54,007 nt of DNA from Basidiobolus ranarum (taxonomy: Eukaryota > Basidiobolomycota > Basidiobolomycetes > Basidiobolales): positions 1 to 54,007 of the forward strand of contig JASJQH010000013.1 in NCBI GenBank assembly GCA_040143965.1, written 5' to 3'. How positions within the stretch are numbered: position 1 is the stretch's first letter; each line of letters opens with the position of its first letter. A model generated the notes under the pieces. It searched no databases. It had not been told where the DNA came from and worked only from the letters and a program-made list of their open reading frames with translations. Made by a program: the position numbers and the translations under genes. Shown here in pieces: positions 1 to 14,160 of this stretch.

Positions 1-1702
<1,702 letters not shown>

Positions 1703-1772
1703 AAGGAAACTAAAGCACCCGTTGCTGAAGCAGCGAGTTGGATTCCATGAAACTATCGAAGACTAACGTTAG

Positions 1773-2105
1773 TCAGTTGATACCATATGGTCTAACTCTC
1801 GTCGATAGATTTTCACAACTACCTGATATAAGACAACTTGAAGCGGTGGAATTTTTATCAAGAGGTTCAACAGCAAGTATGCTGCCATTTTCTCGAGACT
1901 CAATATATACTGTCTCAGCAAGGTCAAGTGGCAGGTATCCGCTACAAGCTTCTAAGCCCACTTTCTTCTTTTCAATTCTTGCTGTCACTATCCCGTCATT
2001 GAGTGAGGAAAATATTTGCCATACTTTGAGCTCATCCAGGAATTGCTCTGGTGAGATAGCCGACCCAAAATGCTTAAGTTCAAAGGTAAATGGCGGAATA
2101 GGCAT
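1773..2105 (-). CDS. Orphan ORF upstream of the NRPS, function unknown
   Basis: Open frame of 110 residues from ATG at 2105 to a TGA at 1773. The frame is open further upstream but without another ATG. It begins MPIPPFTFELKHFG and contains PEQFLDELKVWQIFSSLNDG and GYLPLDLAETVYIESREN, which have the composition of a real soluble protein. I do not recognise the family. It lies 70 bp upstream of the NRPS start on the same strand, so it could be a separate small gene or an upstream exon of the NRPS; no splice pair is clear enough to decide. The opposite strand also has an open frame here, which looks less protein-like. Confidence 0.45.
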   Translation of the reverse strand: MPIPPFTFELKHFGSAISPEQFLDELKVWQIFSSLNDGIVTARIEKKKVGLEACSGYLPLDLAETVYIESRENGSILAVEPLDKNSTASSCLISGSCENLSTRVRPYGIN

Positions 2106-2153
2106 TTGGAAAATTGGTATTAAGAGAAAGTCACAAATAGGGACTATGTGCAC

Positions 2154-3193
2154 TGTATATTATACATTATACGTAAAGTTTTTTTATTAAGGAGTGGGTG
2201 TATTCAAGCTTTGGGTGGCTGAAGATTATCCGTTATCCACTATACGTCATAATAGTCTTTGGGGTCAAAGTATAAATCATATTTAGTAACATATCAATAG
2301 GCCTATATATTAGACTTTCGGGAAGCTAATTGTATCAGGGGGAAATCATACACTAAAACTGGATGGTTGGTATGTCCAAGCTTGAAAAGTATCAGACTAG
2401 TAGCCATAATCAGATGTCAATGAAGATTTTCATTGATTACTGTGACCTATGAGCAATATTGGGTAAACTCGCTATTCTACTCTTCTTTTATTAGCAAGTT
2501 ATATACTAATTTAGCCCCAATCATACTTTTAAGATAGACAGTGCTAATACTAAGGTTCTATCATCATTATTAAGTATAGGGCTAGGAGATGCAATCCAAG
2601 AGGAAGCCAATAACTACATTCTCAATGGGTGTATTATCATTGAATGTAGCTAGTATAATTAAAAGTAGCAAATGAAAGTTGGGAAGTAAACAGTGAGGAA
2701 TGATATAGAGTATTAAGGAGTGATATAGACTATTATTAATAATTGCTCAATAGGGTGCTTGGATATTTGGTAGCAGTATTTCTAAAGGAAGTAATATGTA
2801 ATGCTAACAAAAGTTATCAACAGTGAACAAGATCATAATTCCAAAAAGAAAATTCAAGAGGACTAGGGTAACAATCGAAGAGCTGTAAAAAAAAGTAGCA
2901 ATACAGGGAATTTAGGCTATACATACGAATATATTGACTGAGATAATTAAAGCAGTGGAGATTAGAGGAATAATAGACTAGACAATATGCAACGTGATGC
3001 AACGTAATGCCATGCAACGGGAGAAGCAGTACCAAATCTATGTAAAGTTCAAACATCTATATAAATACGCGCTATTTCTTTCTTATCATTCACAGCTCCA
3101 CAGAAATCCAAATATCAGGTATGTATTATGTCACTTCTTATTGAAAAACTATATTCTTACATTTATGGCTAGATTTATCAAAACTCGCCAAGA
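2154..3193. other. Intergenic, AT-rich
   Basis: No convincing gene. Around 2988-3017 the octamer ATGCAACG occurs three times in short succession. A TATA-like TATATAAA at 3058-3065 lies about 130 bp upstream of the small secreted protein gene. Confidence 0.6.
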
Positions 3194-3439
3194 ATGAATC
3201 TCAAAATATCAAGCATTATTATACTATGTATTGCTTCGGTGCATGGTGCTTGTGATGTTCAGATCGAAGCACAGAGTGGTGCTGTACATATGAAGAAAAC
3301 CAGAGTTAGTTGTCAACGGGTACTAGAAGTGCTTTCTCGAGAAGATCAATTCGCTTGCCACTTGGACAAAACCAATCGAGACCAAGTTTTGTGCTCTTGT
3401 ATGACTTACCCATGTGGTTCGTTTCCTTCATCACTTTGA
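3194..3439 (+). CDS. Small secreted cysteine-containing protein (3' end uncertain)
   Basis: An ATG at 3194 opens an 81-residue frame. A clear signal peptide (MNLKISSIIILCIASVHG) is followed by a mature chain with several Cys (ACDVQIE, VSCQRV, FACHLD, VLCSCMTYPC). No family recognised; small secreted proteins of this type are common in host- or soil-associated fungi. The last codons may not be real. A downstream acceptor (tttttag, about 3517-3523) suggests that a donor near 3409-3430 joins a short final exon, so the C-terminus is unresolved. No second-domain or catalytic motif is visible. Confidence 0.5.
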   Translation: MNLKISSIIILCIASVHGACDVQIEAQSGAVHMKKTRVSCQRVLEVLSREDQFACHLDKTNRDQVLCSCMTYPCGSFPSSL

Positions 3440-3729
3440 TACCAGTATTTTCTAAGTAGAAATAATGAAGCTTTTTACAATATATTCTGTCCGCCATCAT
3501 GTATCAATTAATTAAGTTTTTAGCCAGGAAAAGGCCAATGTAGTGAGAGTCTTATATTTTGAAAGACTATTTGTGACTGTTTAATATTACCAGTAGCCAC
3601 TGTTCTATAACATAAGCATATCAACGCAAATTAGACATTTTTCTGAAGGCATGCTTAAATTAAACAGTTTATTTTAGAAGATAATACATGAAAGCAATAC
3701 TACCCTAACTACTTCAAGACTAACAAGAA

Positions 3730-4929
3730 TTAGTCAAATACTATCACAGCACGGAATCTTGGTTTTCCACTTTTCATGTCCTCATAAGCCTGCTTGGCTT
3801 GATCAATAGTATAGGTTTGTACCAATGGCTTCGTGTCAGTTAAAGCAGAGAAATTCAAAGCGTCTTCAGAATCCTATAGAATGAACTTAGCCACTGCTTC
3901 TAATTTCTCGCAAATCAAAAAAACTCACCGCTTGGGTCCCACTTGGCCATCCACGAATTTGTGATCTCTTACTAATGAGGCTAAGGGTATTGACTTTCAA
4001 AGGCTCAGGAAGCATTGAAACGATCAGCAAAGTACCATCAAAGGCCAAACCATCTAGTAACTTTGCTACATCGCCACCAGGGGCGGTAATAATTATTAAT
4101 TTTGCTCCTCCCAGCTTGTTCAGCTCCTCGACTGCATTTTGACTGGATTGATCAATATAGACATGGGCGCCTAATTCTGTTGCAAGATCTTTCTTGCTTG
4201 GTGAACTTGACAGCGCCACAGTACGGTAGCCAAACTTTTTGGCATACTGAATGGCTAGATGACCAAGCCCACCAATGCCCACTATAGCGCATACATCCCC
4301 AGGATGCATATTGTTCATGTTTCTCATGGAATTGTACATGGTAATTCCTGCACAAAGCAATGGAGCAGCTTCAGGCGAACTTAACTCCTCAGGGATTCTA
4401 CAGCAGGCACTTTGTCTAGCAACCATATATTGTGCGTATCCCCCGTTCTGTTTTACTCCAGTTATCCAGCCTTTGTCGCAGTTAATGAAAGATCCACGGC
4501 GACATGCTTCACAATTCCCACAATAACCCCCACTCCATCCCACACCAATGCGCATACCCTCTTTATAGAGTGAACAGACCTTGAGATATTAAGCTTAGTT
4601 TAACATTACTACGGTTTTCACGCTTCGAAAATCACTTACATCGTCACCCAGTTGATGGATTCTACCAACAACCTCGAGACCCGGAATCATGGGGTAGTTT
4701 AATCCAGGCATAAGATTATGCTCAAGAATACAGTCACTACCAATATCAACAAAGGCTTGTTTAGTAACATACAATAGTCTGATAAGTGCATTCCAGTGTC
4801 TTACCCATGACAAACTCCACATGCTTCAACCTTGATGAGAATCTCACCTGAGCCCCGTTCAGGAATGGGTACCTCGACGATTTCCAAGCCACTGTCTGGC
4901 TGATTAAAGATTGCACACTTCATGGACAT
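3730..4929 (-). CDS. Zinc-dependent alcohol dehydrogenase (MDR family), possibly decayed
   Basis: Medium-chain alcohol dehydrogenase, NAD(P)-dependent interconversion of alcohols and aldehydes. Exons: 4929-4805, 4755-4640, 4579-3929, 3873-3730. Visible are the N-terminal ligand region EACGVCHG, the four-Cys structural zinc lobe (YCGNCEACRRGSFINC), the third catalytic ligand in LLCAGITMYNS, the Rossmann loop GIGGLGHLAIQYAKKFG, and a family-typical C-terminus (SGKPRFRAVI). Two oddities. The GHE zinc motif reads PGLE, replacing the second catalytic zinc ligand His by Leu. Exon 1 leaves two bases of a codon while exon 2 (after the branch-like TACTAAAC and AAG) needs one. A 26-nt intron ending at 4779 would restore the frame and add LLYVTKQ, but that is unusually short. 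Either the intron is exceptional or the gene carries a frameshift. Confidence 0.85.
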
Positions 4930-4975
4930 GTTAAGATAATGATATGAATGTAGATTATTCAGAGGGGGATGTAGA

Positions 4976-4982
4976 TTATATA
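4976..4982 (-). promoter_or_regulatory. TATA box of the alcohol dehydrogenase
   Basis: TATATAA on the minus strand, 47 bp upstream of the ATG at 4929, the same spacing as in other genes of the window. Confidence 0.5.
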
Positions 4983-5904
4983 CTAGAGGTTGAAGCCCAG
5001 CAGCCAGAAACAGACACTAGCATTCTCTACATATCTACGCAAATTCGGTAATAGTAACCTATCATACTCATAGATGCTATCGATATTCCATTAACTTGCG
5101 GAAAAGGCTCGGTCAAAAGCACCGAGGCACCGTAATTGTGTAAGTTTGATACGAATAATACGCGGCTCCGTTCAATGAAACTGACTCTTTGCTTGGATAG
5201 AAGCAAATGAGTTGATTCCCTATGCACAAGGCAACCTAATTGAACCTTTTAGGATGTCTCTAGTGCCTTTTAATAGTTCACCAAATCAGATAAACAATAT
5301 ATCTGGACTAAAATGAGAGTTAATCATCATACAAACACTGATATCATAAATAACCCATTTCTCACGCATTCTCGTGCACAATTGGTAAAATCAATAAGCG
5401 CTCCCTGTATTGTGATTTTTGTGATGATGTGAAAGCGAAAGAACTGCTCAGTATGATATTGATATACAAAGCTTCCAATGACCTTGAGTGAGTTTCTCTG
5501 GATAAGTCAATCCACTCGAGTTCCTGGCTTTCATCGATCCCATTTACCCGAAAATCGGTATAACAGAGATAACCCTGTTTGAGCAAATATGATAGTTGAT
5601 TGTGCAGATGACTCACACGACAAAGTCATATTAGGACACTCCTAGATGTGACTATAAGGCAAGGGTCACTTCCTAATTCAATGTCGAAAATTAATAATTC
5701 CACTCAATTAATATGGAAGTGTTTAAAATACTAGTCAAACTATCAGTCAAATTCATCGTATTTATTGATTACTAGCTCAGTGGATAAATTTACAATAGAG
5801 CGCTAAGAAGAGTCAGAGCCTTTAGAAAGACCAGCATTCTTGGATTTTTATACATTGACATTCTTCATTCTGGCTAGATTGGATGTGGTTGTGGCTAGGA
5901 CTAT
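4983..5904. other. Intergenic with doubtful minus-strand frames
   Basis: Minus-strand open frames at 5616-5362 (84 codons, no ATG at its start) and 5227-5027 (66 codons) contain protein-like pieces such as GYLCYTDFRVNGIDESQELEW. They match nothing I recognise and have no convincing splice partner. They could be exons of an unrecognised gene or remains of one. Confidence 0.35.
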
Positions 5905-6177
5905 TTACTCTGAGCCTTGACTTTGGGTAGGCTCAGAACCGTCGGGAAGTAGAAAAGAATAGTCATCGGCATAGTCTTCAAAATCATTCTCTTCATATTC
6001 ATCACCAGGTTTGTAGTCTACAGCATGATCAAGTTTTTGCTTCCACGTTCCTGTATGAGATTTATTGTGCTTTGTAACGGAAGCTGAGGCCTCTTGGGGG
6101 ACGGGTCTACCGGCGACAAGTGAGAAAGAGCCAAGGAAGCAGCAAAGAGCGAATATGATATTCGATTGTATATACAT
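5905..6177 (-). CDS. Small acidic secreted protein
   Basis: A frame of 90 residues from ATG at 6177. This start is chosen because it gives a clean signal peptide, MYIQSNIIFALCCFLGSFSL then VAG, with cleavage before RPVPQ; the in-frame ATG 99 bases upstream would bury it. The mature part is short and ends in an acidic stretch (GDEYEENDFEDYADDYSF) and a polar tail. No Cys in the mature chain, no domain recognised. A TATA box lies 42 bp upstream. Likely a secreted peptide or effector-like protein; function unknown. Confidence 0.6.
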   Translation of the reverse strand: MYIQSNIIFALCCFLGSFSLVAGRPVPQEASASVTKHNKSHTGTWKQKLDHAVDYKPGDEYEENDFEDYADDYSFLLPDGSEPTQSQGSE

Positions 6178-6218
6178 GATGAGCTGTGTGAATGGATATG
6201 ATAGCAAAGCTGCACTGC

Positions 6219-6225
6219 TTATATA
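6219..6225 (-). promoter_or_regulatory. TATA box of the acidic secreted protein
   Basis: TATATAA on the minus strand, 42 bp upstream of the ATG at 6177. Confidence 0.5.
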
Positions 6226-6946
6226 GTGGCTTCTTGGAAGGATTATTGGCTTACATGCAATGTCACACAGTCTCACTAAAGATGATAACTTATTCTAAAT
6301 TCCCACCACTCACATTTTCTTCTTTGCTTTTGGTGTTTTTTTCCGTCCTCGCCAATCACGCGCGCTTCCTGATGTGACAATGAAAATATGAGCATACTGA
6401 AAAGATACCTAAAAAGTAATATGGGACTATTACGTGAAAAAAAGGGTTCGTTTTGAAAAATGTTCTAGGAATAATAGTTCCATCTTCCTCATGGTTACAC
6501 TGCATCGTGATTCTTTTTGTTCGGGTATTCTTTCTCCATTCCATGTTTTTTGCACAACTATATACCATCTGATTATCATTCATATAGTGTTTAGAGTTAT
6601 ATTGATTTAAAAGTTTGAAATAACTTTTGGTATTGAATAAGATACTGTAAGCCAAAATTTTGTATTGTCTGAATGCGGATGATATATATGTGTTGTTCAC
6701 TAACATATTTCTTAAATTTTACAATGTGGTTGAATAATAACTTGTGGGACTGATCTGATTTTCAATTCCCGAGAGTTAGTTTACTGATTCTTACAAATAT
6801 ATCTTGACAGTAGTTATCAGATCTTTCCATATCTCCGCAGTTATCAGATCTTTGGTATTCTATTATGAGTATCTCGAATATGAGACAGGAGGGTTTTCTT
6901 TACTACAAAAGAGACCTCTCCTCATTAAGATCATCAAAAAACCATC
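6226..6946. other. Divergent intergenic region
   Basis: AT-rich DNA between the minus-strand secreted protein and the plus-strand oxidoreductase. Near 6820-6855 the phrase 'agttatcagatctttc/g' is repeated twice about 23 bp apart, a possible small regulatory repeat. No gene seen. Confidence 0.5.
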
Positions 6947-8131
6947 ATGTCTGTCTTCTCTAACGTATCTAGTATGTCACAAATCATCAAGGCCCGTATT
7001 GGCATTGTTGGAGCCAACTATGCTGGTCTATCCGCTGCCGCTAAATTGGTATCTCTATTCGGCACCAAGGAGCACGAAGATTCGGATGTTAAAATCACTC
7101 TCTTTGACAAAAAGGATGGGTTTCTTCACTTAATTGGAATGACTCATGGTCTAGTCCATACATCATTTGCACCGAAGCTGTGGGTTAATCATGACGAGAT
7201 TTCGTGGAGTAAATCCGATCTAATTCAGTTTTGTAAAGGGAGGGTGTCTTCCATACACAAAAACCACTTAATCGTGGATGAAAAGGTTGAGAGTCCATTT
7301 GATTACTTGATCATTGCTACAGGATTTTCTCGCTCCCCTCCCATTTGGCCTACAGCGAGTTCTTGTAAGGATTATCTCCAAGAAGTTGGGGGTTGGAGTA
7401 ATTCCATCTGTAAATCCGACTCAGTGGTTGTTGTAGGCGGTGGTGCAGTTGGTACCGAGATGGCTGCCGATGTGAAGAGTGAATATCCTAGTAAAGAGGT
7501 TATACTGATTCACTCCAGAGATACATTGATTCCGGGACCTTTTACGAATGTATTCAAAGAACGGGCCCACCAAGAACTAAGGGAGCTGGGTGTCGATGTG
7601 ATCTTAGGTGAGCGAGTCATAGACGAAACTAGTACAAAAAATGGCATTAAATCTTCTGTTATCCTTACTACCAACAAGGGGAGAAAGATTGAAACCAATT
7701 TGGTGATTCATTGTACAGGAAAAGGTAAAGCAGCTTCTGATATGGTACATCTCCCACCTACTACTTCGACTCCGTTGGTCGACGATAACTGTAATCTTCG
7801 TGTTCAGGATACTTTACAACTAATTGATCCAGCATATCCCCATATCTTCGCAGTTGGGGATGTTAACGACATTCCAGTGGTAAAATTAGCAGGTGCAGCT
7901 ATTTCTCAAGGTGCTTACGCAGCAGAAAATATACACAAACTGATCATGTCTCGAAATTTAAGTACTAAGTTAAGTAAATATCAAGGCCCCAAACCCTATA
8001 TGTGTCTGGTTTTAGGCCGCCATAGACAGGTATCTCAGGATACAGATGGTGAGATTGGCGGGGCTGAATTTACTACAAAACTTAGGCACGGAAATCTGGA
8101 GATTTATAGAATAATAGGCGCTATGAACTAA
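6947..8131 (+). CDS. FSP1/AIFM2-like FAD-dependent NAD(P)H oxidoreductase
   Basis: Pyridine-nucleotide-disulphide oxidoreductase of the AIF/AMID/FSP1 group, which passes electrons from NAD(P)H through FAD to quinones. 394 residues in one exon, the usual length. The N-terminal FAD-binding fold is GIVGANYAGLSAAAKL (residues about 18-33), followed by FDYLIIATG. The NAD(P)H fold is VVVVGGGAVGTEMAADV (about 160-176). The second FAD contact is IFAVGDVNDIP, then the GAAISQGAYAAENI helix. No organelle signal is obvious; a second ATG ten codons in (MSQIIKARIGIVG) is an equally good start. It lacks introns while most neighbours are split, which could mean recent transfer or retroposition, but the evidence is weak. 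No TATA at the usual spacing. Confidence 0.88.
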   Translation: MSVFSNVSSMSQIIKARIGIVGANYAGLSAAAKLVSLFGTKEHEDSDVKITLFDKKDGFLHLIGMTHGLVHTSFAPKLWVNHDEISWSKSDLIQFCKGRVSSIHKNHLIVDEKVESPFDYLIIATGFSRSPPIWPTASSCKDYLQEVGGWSNSICKSDSVVVVGGGAVGTEMAADVKSEYPSKEVILIHSRDTLIPGPFTNVFKERAHQELRELGVDVILGERVIDETSTKNGIKSSVILTTNKGRKIETNLVIHCTGKGKAASDMVHLPPTTSTPLVDDNCNLRVQDTLQLIDPAYPHIFAVGDVNDIPVVKLAGAAISQGAYAAENIHKLIMSRNLSTKLSKYQGPKPYMCLVLGRHRQVSQDTDGEIGGAEFTTKLRHGNLEIYRIIGAMN

Positions 8132-8481
8132 CTCCAACTACGCCTCGACAGATATTCCCTTCAAAATTGCTATTGATTGGGCCTATAAAATCTGGTTCTA
8201 TTTCAAATGCTGACTCTTGCAAGAGAGATATTAAAATAATAAACTTTTGAAAGCAGTAAAATTGGCCAATCCTGCATTTATGAATAAGAATATTGGCTTT
8301 GCCACTGGGAAAATCCCATCAAAACTGAACAAAATAATCTCAAGGTCAAGGTCTATGCAATTAAAAGTGAGGGGATTGGAGGGAAATATAGCTAGCAAAG
8401 CAAGTATAATAAATTGACCTATATTACAAACCAAACTTAATAATATGACTATGTATGCTTCCACACGTGGTTCTGTTCATC
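8132..8481. other. Intergenic
   Basis: No supported gene. Minus-strand frame at 8464-8231 is hydrophobic low-complexity and is not supported by any start signal or homology I recognise. Confidence 0.5.
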
Positions 8482-8490
8482 TATATATAT
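8482..8490 (+). promoter_or_regulatory. TATA box of the downstream secreted protein
   Basis: tatatatat about 42 bp upstream of the ATG at 8532. Confidence 0.5.
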
Positions 8491-8531
8491 GTCTTTGTGC
8501 CAGGCATTGATACCCAAATCCAGACTCTAAT

Positions 8532-8957
8532 ATGAAAGGTACTGTTGCACTCACGATCTTTGCAATTATCTCCGGTTGCGTCAGTGTTCAAGGAAAAAGC
8601 GCACTACTGAGTAAGTCTCAAGGTTTACACTTAGTCAAAATCTATACTTCATATTAATCAAGGTACTATTTAGAACTTGAAAACCGCCGTCGAGATACCG
8701 CTCAACAACTGAGCTTCCCAGAAGGTTCCTGCCAGAGTGTGAGTTTCGGACCAGCGGACAGGGCGAGTGTTACCCCCGAAAGGCCAGGACGCTTTGCCCA
8801 AGCAGTTTTGTATCCTTCGCTACTTCAGTGTAGACGTAGACAGGGCCGAATTGCTTTGATCTCCTCAGATAGAGGGGACGTTTCTATTGCTCGCCAAGGC
8901 AGACCTGTGATTGTTGGTGGGGTTAGAATTTTGGTGGATAAACCACGTATTTTCTAA
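8532..8957 (+). CDS. Small secreted basic protein, two exons
   Basis: An ATG at 8532 opens a signal peptide (MKGTVALTIFAIISGCVSVQG) and KSALL. An intron then runs from gtaagtc near 8611 to the acceptor ctatttag near 8672. Exon 2 continues LENRRRDTAQQLSFPEGSCQ, SVSFGPADRASVTPERPGRF, QCRRRQGRIALISSDRGD and ends GGVRILVDKPRIF. About 115 residues, rich in Arg, with two Cys in the mature part. No family recognised. Signal peptide, TATA spacing and a frame that continues across a canonical intron support a real gene. Confidence 0.6.
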
Positions 8958-9366
8958 ATGCTCAAGACAGTTATTAGTAGCTTGAGATGTTGAACTCAAT
9001 AAATGGTTGAAATGAGTTGATTATAGGATTTTTACATCCAAGCTCTATCATTACGTTTACCAGAGCCACATGGCATTCTATCAAAATTGATCTATGTACG
9101 TACATTGAGTGCCATGAGATTTATTGTACATCAATTGTTGCCATTCTCGAACACACAAAAATGGTCACATTTACTGAGGTGAAAGATTTGTGGATTGATG
9201 GCACCTTGTATATGAAATAAATATATAGTTCTAGCAAAATCCCATAAAAAGGAATGAAATGGCATTTTTGATGATATATATATTTGTAACTTCATGTAAT
9301 ATTCTATTCACTAAAAGAAATCCAAGAAAGGGTGCAACCGAATCAGCAAATGAATGAGTGGTGCGT
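8958..9366. other. Intergenic
   Basis: Nothing convincing. An open frame at 9017-9220 has no supporting features. The stretch separates the plus-strand secreted protein from the 3' end of the minus-strand nucleoporin. Confidence 0.5.
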
Positions 9367-11917
9367 TCAGTTCGTTTCTGGTATGATTTGGAATTCGTAT
9401 TTGGGTAGCTTGGCGATTAAACAATCAGCAACCTCTTTCAGAATAGGATCTTGTTGATTGTAAGCCGCTTCAAAAGTAAAGTTGAACTGAACATCGGAGG
9501 ATTCTTGGACAAGAGGCGTAGAGATGGCGGGAAGAGTTTCCTTTGTGGGCGTGGGTATGTTCACTCTTTCAGCAGAGGATTTTCCTAGCTTCAAGTTTGG
9601 GGCTTTAACACTGGAGATACCAGAATTCAAAAGAGATGTAGCGGCTGATGCGTCGAATTTGGTACTAGGTTTAGCCTCGTTTCCGAATTTGAAAACTGGA
9701 AGCTCCGACTGTGGAATCTTTGAGATCTCTTGCATAATAACATCAGATAGATCGAAAGAAGGAGATAAACTGAAATTAAAAGTGGGCTCTACTGAATGAG
9801 CTGATACATCAGCATTGTGAGATTCCTGTATCATGTTGATGGATTAGTAAGCTTTAGTATGGAGATTGGAACCATGAGATCATGCTTACCAATTGTACGG
9901 TTTGAGTTTTGGTTGCTGAGGTTTGCTCAGTGTTGCTTTTCGAATTGTCAATTGACGCTTCTACAGACCGGAAAGCACTTTCAAGTTTCTTGGCCGTAGT
10001 TTTGGTCTCCACAGGTTGAATGGTCTTCACCGACTGAGAAGAGCTGATTTCACCAGCAATTGTAGATGCGGTCTTAGTAGAAGGGACAACAATTGTAGAG
10101 CTAGAATGATAAATACTGTTGAGATATGTTTCTTGCGCAAGTCAAGTTATTTAAAATAACATATTTACCTGATAGACGCAACAGGAGGTGCCTCCTCTCT
10201 TAACTCCTAATGAAACATAAAAGTTGTTTACGTTAATATTGCACTTTGTCTGAGATTTATAACCTATAACTTATTACCTTCGGCATGGACTTTTCCAAAA
10301 GCTCCATAGGTGTTAGCTTTTTATTCGCCATTTTAGCTGAGGTCGTAATTGTTTTAGCAACAATCTCCGGCTAAATAAAAAAAATAAGCAACTTCATTAT
10401 TTAGAGAGGAGCTTTTCGAATTTGCGCATTACTTTAGCTTTAGGTTCAGTTCTTCTACGTGAGATGGGACTAGCCAACTCGTATGGGTTAAGAATATCTT
10501 GTGCTGCAGGCTAAGCATTCTTTTGTTAATAAACGATCTTGTATTATTATGTCGAATAAAACTCTATTTACCACAGCAGGATGTGGATCCATTTCACCAA
10601 TGATATCCATGATTCTACGAGCAGTGGCACTACTTTTCTGAGCTTTGTTGTCTAGGAATAATGAAGATAGATTTAACATGGAATCTAGAACTAAAGGATG
10701 AACTATATTAGAAAAACTCACCTTCTGATCCTAAATCTTTTCTTGGAGTTTGAGCCTGAACGGCAGAGCGAGTTAGGGTAGAGGTACGTAATGATTGTGT
10801 TGTATTCTCCCTGGTAGTGGATTGCAAGCCACTGGATCCCTTTTGAGAGGTATAACTTTCAACTCTAGCACGCTTGGTTGAGGGTGGGCTGCTATAAACA
10901 GGTGGCTTGATGATTTTTCTGTAAGGAGTGCAATGTCTACCGAATCCTGGACCAAAATAAAGTGGTGCCTTCTTCTTTCTATTAGAAAATAAGGCGGTTC
11001 TAGGAACGGTTGACGTAATCTTGGTAACTTGAGTAGATGGAACAAAGGGACGCTTCAAGGTAGGTTTACCCTCATCAATTGACTTGAAGTTATCTAATTG
11101 AAGAAAATAATTTTAGTCATTGTAAGCAACTAAAAGTTTTACTAATTTCTATGCTTACCAAAACTCTCTTCCTCCTCTTGAATTTCGTTTTTCAATAAAG
11201 CAACACAACCTTCAAGTTCCTCTGCCTCCATTTGAGCACTACCTTTGGCATGAAGGAATTTGGAAACAGTTTCCGAGGGAGACATAGCGCCATTGAAGTT
11301 TGAATGTCTGAAATTAGGGGATTTCATATCCAATGCACGAGGAGTTTGAAAAGTCTCGTAAGTAGATTTAGTCAGGCTCTCAACTTTCATAGGTTCTGCG
11401 AACGTTTCTTCGTCATCACCAGTTGTAACCCAAGAAGAAGTTTGTGTGAATATATTGGAGTTCAAAACCGGGGCAGGTGCAACAGCAGCCACTTGCTCCA
11501 AAAATTCAACATTCTCCTCGTTATCTTTATCCTGCTCTACAATAATTCGAGTACTGCGTTCTCGTTGACGTCTAGACCGGCGAGATTTCTGCTCTTCTTC
11601 TGAGTTTTTATATACGCGTTCACGTTCTTTACGAATATGTTGGGGTACTGTTTCCTCTCGAGAAGTGGTAGGTTCATCGTATAAAAAGATTCTAGGAACT
11701 AAGAAAGAAAGTAATGAAGTCGTTCTAGAAGTGGGCTGTTTTTAACAACAATAAAAAAAACACGGAATGTCTGGTTGAGTTACTGAAAAATAAATAGATC
11801 TTGAGTTAAAAAAGTGTTTCGTACTTGAGCTTCAGGTCTAGTATATGGCGTATCGTTACGACGACGATCTCTCGGGTTGCCGGAAAATAAACCACGGATT
11901 TTTCTTAGAGAGTCCAT
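9367..11917 (-). CDS. NUP1: Nuclear-basket nucleoporin, NUP1/Nup124/Nup153-like
   Basis: Basket nucleoporin with roles in nuclear transport. Exon 1 (11917-11825) encodes an amphipathic helix MDSLRKIRGLF, as in membrane-binding NUP1-type proteins. Keeping frame into exon 2 (from 11698) requires a 7-nt micro-exon (11770-11764). Then come an Arg/Glu-rich segment, RPFVPSTQVT, and KAPLYFGPGFGRHCTPYRKI. The family motif SSATARRIMDIIGEM (about 10644-10600) and the DILNPYELASPISRRR segment follow. The C-terminal part has short repeats such as FNFSL, LPVFKFG and FNFTF, and ends LPKYEFQIIPETN. Typical FG repeats are few, as in several NUP1-like proteins. About ten exons. Symbol given by family; strict orthology is not shown. 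Confidence 0.75.
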
Positions 11918-12389
11918 CGCAATATTTGCGGTAAGAATTTGCTACAAGGAAGTTAGGGAGGGTGAAAAAGTTAGTGGTGATAGAGAAGGCTGGCGTTTCC
12001 TATACTAAATATACATTATTCAAACTGAACTATAAATTTCAATGTTTATTTTACTTTGCGTTTTCTTGATTTGTATTTCATAGCAGAGCGAAAAAAATCT
12101 AGAAATTGGAGTAAATTTAAGCATTATTTAACCAATTTTTTGCATACAAAATATCAGAGCTAATCCAGTATAATTAGGTTTCTGGCTAAATAGATTTAAT
12201 TTGAATAGGATACAGGAAGTAAGGGTTAAGATTACTTTATTTAGATATAATGAGAGCAATATGTTTAGAATTTGAGAGAATGTTTGCATAATTCGTTAAC
12301 TATCTGTGGGAATTTATCTACAGTTACAGATAGTAAACAGGCAAAAGAATGCGGAAGAAAGGAGGCAAGAAACTACTCTTAGTTGAGTA
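11918..12389. other. Intergenic between nucleoporin and amylase
   Basis: AT-rich DNA holding the nucleoporin promoter and the amylase 3' region; both genes are on the minus strand. No gene seen. Confidence 0.6.
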
Positions 12390-14098
<1,709 letters not shown>

Positions 14099-14160
14099 GG
14101 CTAATTCGGATTGTGATGTGATAATGAGTGTGAATGAGAATTCGAACTTCGAAAGCTGTC

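Noticed and set aside
1738-2190. Plus-strand 150-codon frame opposite the orphan ORF
   Set aside because: Composition is less protein-like than the minus frame and it starts inside the NRPS upstream region; treated as a shadow.
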